Shown here piece after piece: positions 5,383 to 5,869 of a stretch of DNA of 5,869 nucleotides. The notes below the pieces were generated by a model, which was not told the DNA's origin, did not search any database, and worked only from the letters and a program-made list of their open reading frames with translations. A program made the translations under genes and the position numbers. The stretch is from the NCBI GenBank assembly GCA_011048855.1, contig DSCZ01000289.1:1-5869 (forward strand). Reading direction: 5' to 3'. The stretch comes from Desulfobacteraceae bacterium (GTDB lineage: Bacteria; Desulfobacterota; DSM-4660; Desulfatiglandales; Desulfatiglandaceae). Positions within the stretch are counted from its first letter, which is position 1. Each line of letters opens with the position of its first letter.

Positions 5383-5869
5383 TTGGATGAAAGAGATGTC
5401 ATGGAGGTGGATGTTCTCTTCGTAGGCGGGGGAATTGCATCATTGAGCGGGGCGCTTCACCTTTCCAACCTGGTCAAGAAACATAACGAGAAGGTGGAGA
5501 GGGAAGGTGAAGGGGACAAATTGGAGGAGCTTTCGATAGCGGTGCTCGAAAAAGGCGCATACGTGGGAGCCCATAATATCTCCGGCGCGGTTATCGACCC
5601 GGTTGCCTTGAAGGACCTGGTTCCGGATTACAGGGAGAAGAATGCCCCAATCGAAGGAGATGTCACCAAGGAGGAGGTCTGCTTCCTTACAAGCGGAGGC
5701 AGGATCAAAATGCCGATTACTCCTCCCCCGTTGAATAACCATGGCAATGTGGTTGTCTCGCTTGCAAGGCTCAATGAATGGCTCGGCGGACTGGTCGAGG
5801 AGGCCGGCGTGGATGTTTTCCCCGGTTTTCCATGCACAGAGGTTCTCTATGACGGGGACAGGGTTACGG
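5383..5869 (+). CDS. Electron-transfer-flavoprotein:quinone oxidoreductase-like FAD protein, N-terminal part (runs off the window)
   Basis: About 162 codons are visible, the N-terminal third of a protein family normally near 550 residues. Family members take electrons from reduced ETF through FAD and a 4Fe-4S cluster to membrane quinone. Visible signatures are an FAD Rossmann strand-turn (VDVLFVGGGIASLSGALHL, 9-27), the acidic end of strand 2 (VLEKG, Glu56), the ETF-QO hallmark GAHNISGAVIDP (62-73), then LKDLVPDY, FLTSGGRIKMP and GVDVFPGFPCTEVLY (142-156). The HxxSGAV motif argues for ETF-QO rather than FixC or another FAD family. Two oddities: the third glycine of GxGxxG is Ser20, and a charged stretch at 32-49 lengthens the segment between the first helix and second strand. 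The start is TTG 5383 with AAGGAGGG seven bases upstream; ATG 5401 is the alternative and would still keep the FAD motif. The iron-sulfur and quinone-binding parts lie beyond the edge. Confidence 0.85.
   Translation, partial: MDERDVMEVDVLFVGGGIASLSGALHLSNLVKKHNEKVEREGEGDKLEELSIAVLEKGAYVGAHNISGAVIDPVALKDLVPDYREKNAPIEGDVTKEEVCFLTSGGRIKMPITPPPLNNHGNVVVSLARLNEWLGGLVEEAGVDVFPGFPCTEVLYDGDRVT

Noticed and set aside
5440..5837. Minus-strand open frames opposite the ETF-QO-like gene
   Set aside because: They are mirror frames of a well-supported + strand gene with recognisable motifs, and their translations show no domain pattern.

Overview
The window looks like chromosome from an anaerobic or facultatively anaerobic Gram-negative bacterium of roughly balanced base composition. 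A Desulfobacterota-type organism (sulfate reducer or syntroph) is my best guess. The basis is inference from gene content: a TRAP transporter of the mannitol/chloroaromatic type, a methyltetrahydrofolate:corrinoid methyltransferase with a stand-alone corrinoid protein, and an ETF:quinone oxidoreductase-like flavoprotein. I see no mobile element, CRISPR array, tRNA or rRNA. All supported genes are on the + strand.

Layout: (1) 1-53 is the last 16 codons of an upstream gene, probably the TRAP solute-binding subunit, followed by a perfect 13-bp hairpin (69-97). (2) 198-2053 holds the TRAP small (DctQ) and large (DctM) membrane subunits, joined by a 4-base ATGA overlap. (3) 2131-2888 holds two small unrecognised membrane proteins (158 and 77 aa), closed by two consecutive hairpins with T-runs (2906-2987). 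(4) 3044-3553 is a compact alpha/beta hydrolase with its own candidate promoter. (5) 3636-5125 holds the pterin-dependent methyltransferase and its corrinoid partner, behind a good sigma-70-like promoter. (6) 5383 to the right edge is the N-terminal third of an ETF-QO-like protein. It starts at TTG behind a near-perfect Shine-Dalgarno, downstream of a candidate promoter and a leader of about 130 bases that can fold into two adjacent hairpins.

The three right-hand genes suggest a C1 module. The methyltransferase moves a methyl group between tetrahydrofolate and the cobalt of the corrinoid protein, and the ETF-QO-like protein would pass electrons from flavoproteins to the membrane quinone pool. 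The substrate-specific methyltransferase, the corrinoid reactivator and the ETF subunits are not in the window, so substrate and direction remain open. The TRAP system would import an organic anion; whether it feeds the C1 module cannot be told from here.

The most interesting items are the C1/electron-transfer module, the structured leader before the ETF-QO-like gene, that gene's altered FAD-binding motif, and the unrecognised membrane protein pair behind the transporter.
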